From: Oscillospiraceae bacterium
GTDB lineage: Bacteria; Bacillota; Clostridia; Oscillospirales; Ruminococcaceae
Assembly: GCA_016303195.1 (NCBI GenBank)
Contig: JAEDMD010000150.1
Coordinates: 1 to 5,289, forward strand
Direction: 5' to 3'
Length of the DNA stretch: 5,289 bases
The notes under the pieces were generated by a model. The model was not told the origin of the DNA. It saw nothing but the letters and a program-made list of their open reading frames with translations, and made no database searches. Below, one piece after another: positions 5,081 through 5,289 of this stretch (the stretch's first letter is position 1; every line of letters starts with the position of its first letter). The position numbers and the translations under genes are program-made.

Positions 5081-5289
5081 CAGCGTTCAGCCTCCATTCT
5101 TATAGCGTTCGGTCTGCATATCTTAGCGCATATACCGCATCCCTTGCAGAAATCGTAATCTATCTGAGCTTTTTTATCATTGATGGAAATAACACCGTCG
5201 GGGCAGTAAAGGTAACACTGCTGACATCCGACACATTTCTGAGGATCGATTACAGGGCGGATACTTCTCCAACCGCTGTTGACGGAAAC
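5080..5289 (-). CDS. porD: 2-oxoacid:ferredoxin oxidoreductase, delta (ferredoxin-like) subunit, 5' end outside the window
   Basis: The last 69 residues of a bacterial-type 2[4Fe-4S] ferredoxin subunit, open to the right edge. It begins VSVNSGWRSIRPVIDPQKC, a stretch typical of PorD before its first cluster motif. The two cluster motifs are CVGCQQCYLYCP (residues 19-30 of the visible part) and CKGCGICAKICRP (48-60), both complete with the trailing proline. This subunit carries electrons between the beta-subunit cluster and external ferredoxin. The stop TGA at 5080-5082 shares one base with the alpha start (TGATG), so translation is coupled. PorD proteins are usually about 80-100 residues, so only a few tens of residues should be missing. 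A gamma subunit gene (PorC) or a gamma-delta fusion is expected just outside. Confidence 0.9.
   Translation of the reverse strand, partial: VSVNSGWRSIRPVIDPQKCVGCQQCYLYCPDGVISINDKKAQIDYDFCKGCGICAKICRPNAIRMEAER

Overview
All genes in this window lie on the minus strand, so it reads right to left. It looks like a chromosomal segment of an anaerobic Gram-positive fermenter of the Clostridia. An affiliation near Ruminococcus is my inference from moderate GC, strong GGAGG-type ribosome binding sites, a split 2-oxoacid:ferredoxin oxidoreductase with ferredoxin subunits, and a dispersed-repeat-like palindrome. I could not run a search to confirm it. There is no phage, CRISPR, tRNA or rRNA signal.

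Layout in transcription order: (1) 5289-3025 holds the 3' part of a ferredoxin-like delta subunit, the alpha subunit and the beta subunit of a 2-oxoacid:ferredoxin oxidoreductase (PorD-PorA-PorB type), with 1-nt and 8-nt overlaps that indicate tight translational coupling. The gamma subunit, if present, would probably lie beyond the right edge. (2) 3024-2906 is a short intergenic stretch with small dyads and a near-consensus sigma-A promoter. (3) 2905-1565 encodes an AMP-forming aryl/acyl-CoA ligase of the PaaK family. (4) 1564-1216 is a 349-nt intergenic region dense in structure. It holds a long AT-rich hairpin, a 180-bp MITE-like element with TTAA-flanked terminal inverted repeats, a GC-rich hairpin with an alternative pairing, and a perfect 9-bp-arm palindrome. 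A strong predicted promoter lies inside the 3' end of the ligase gene and fires into this region. (5) 1215-49 encodes a fold-type I PLP aminotransferase. (6) 34-1 is an excellent rho-independent terminator that closes the segment.

The three activities form a chemically coherent route. A carboxylic acid is activated to its CoA thioester (ligase), reductively carboxylated by reduced ferredoxin to a 2-oxoacid (oxidoreductase), and transaminated to an amino acid. Rumen bacteria are classically known to make phenylalanine, valine, leucine and isoleucine this way from phenylacetate and branched-chain acids. That this locus does so is inference from gene content; the substrate cannot be read from the sequence, and the reverse (amino-acid oxidation) direction is also possible.
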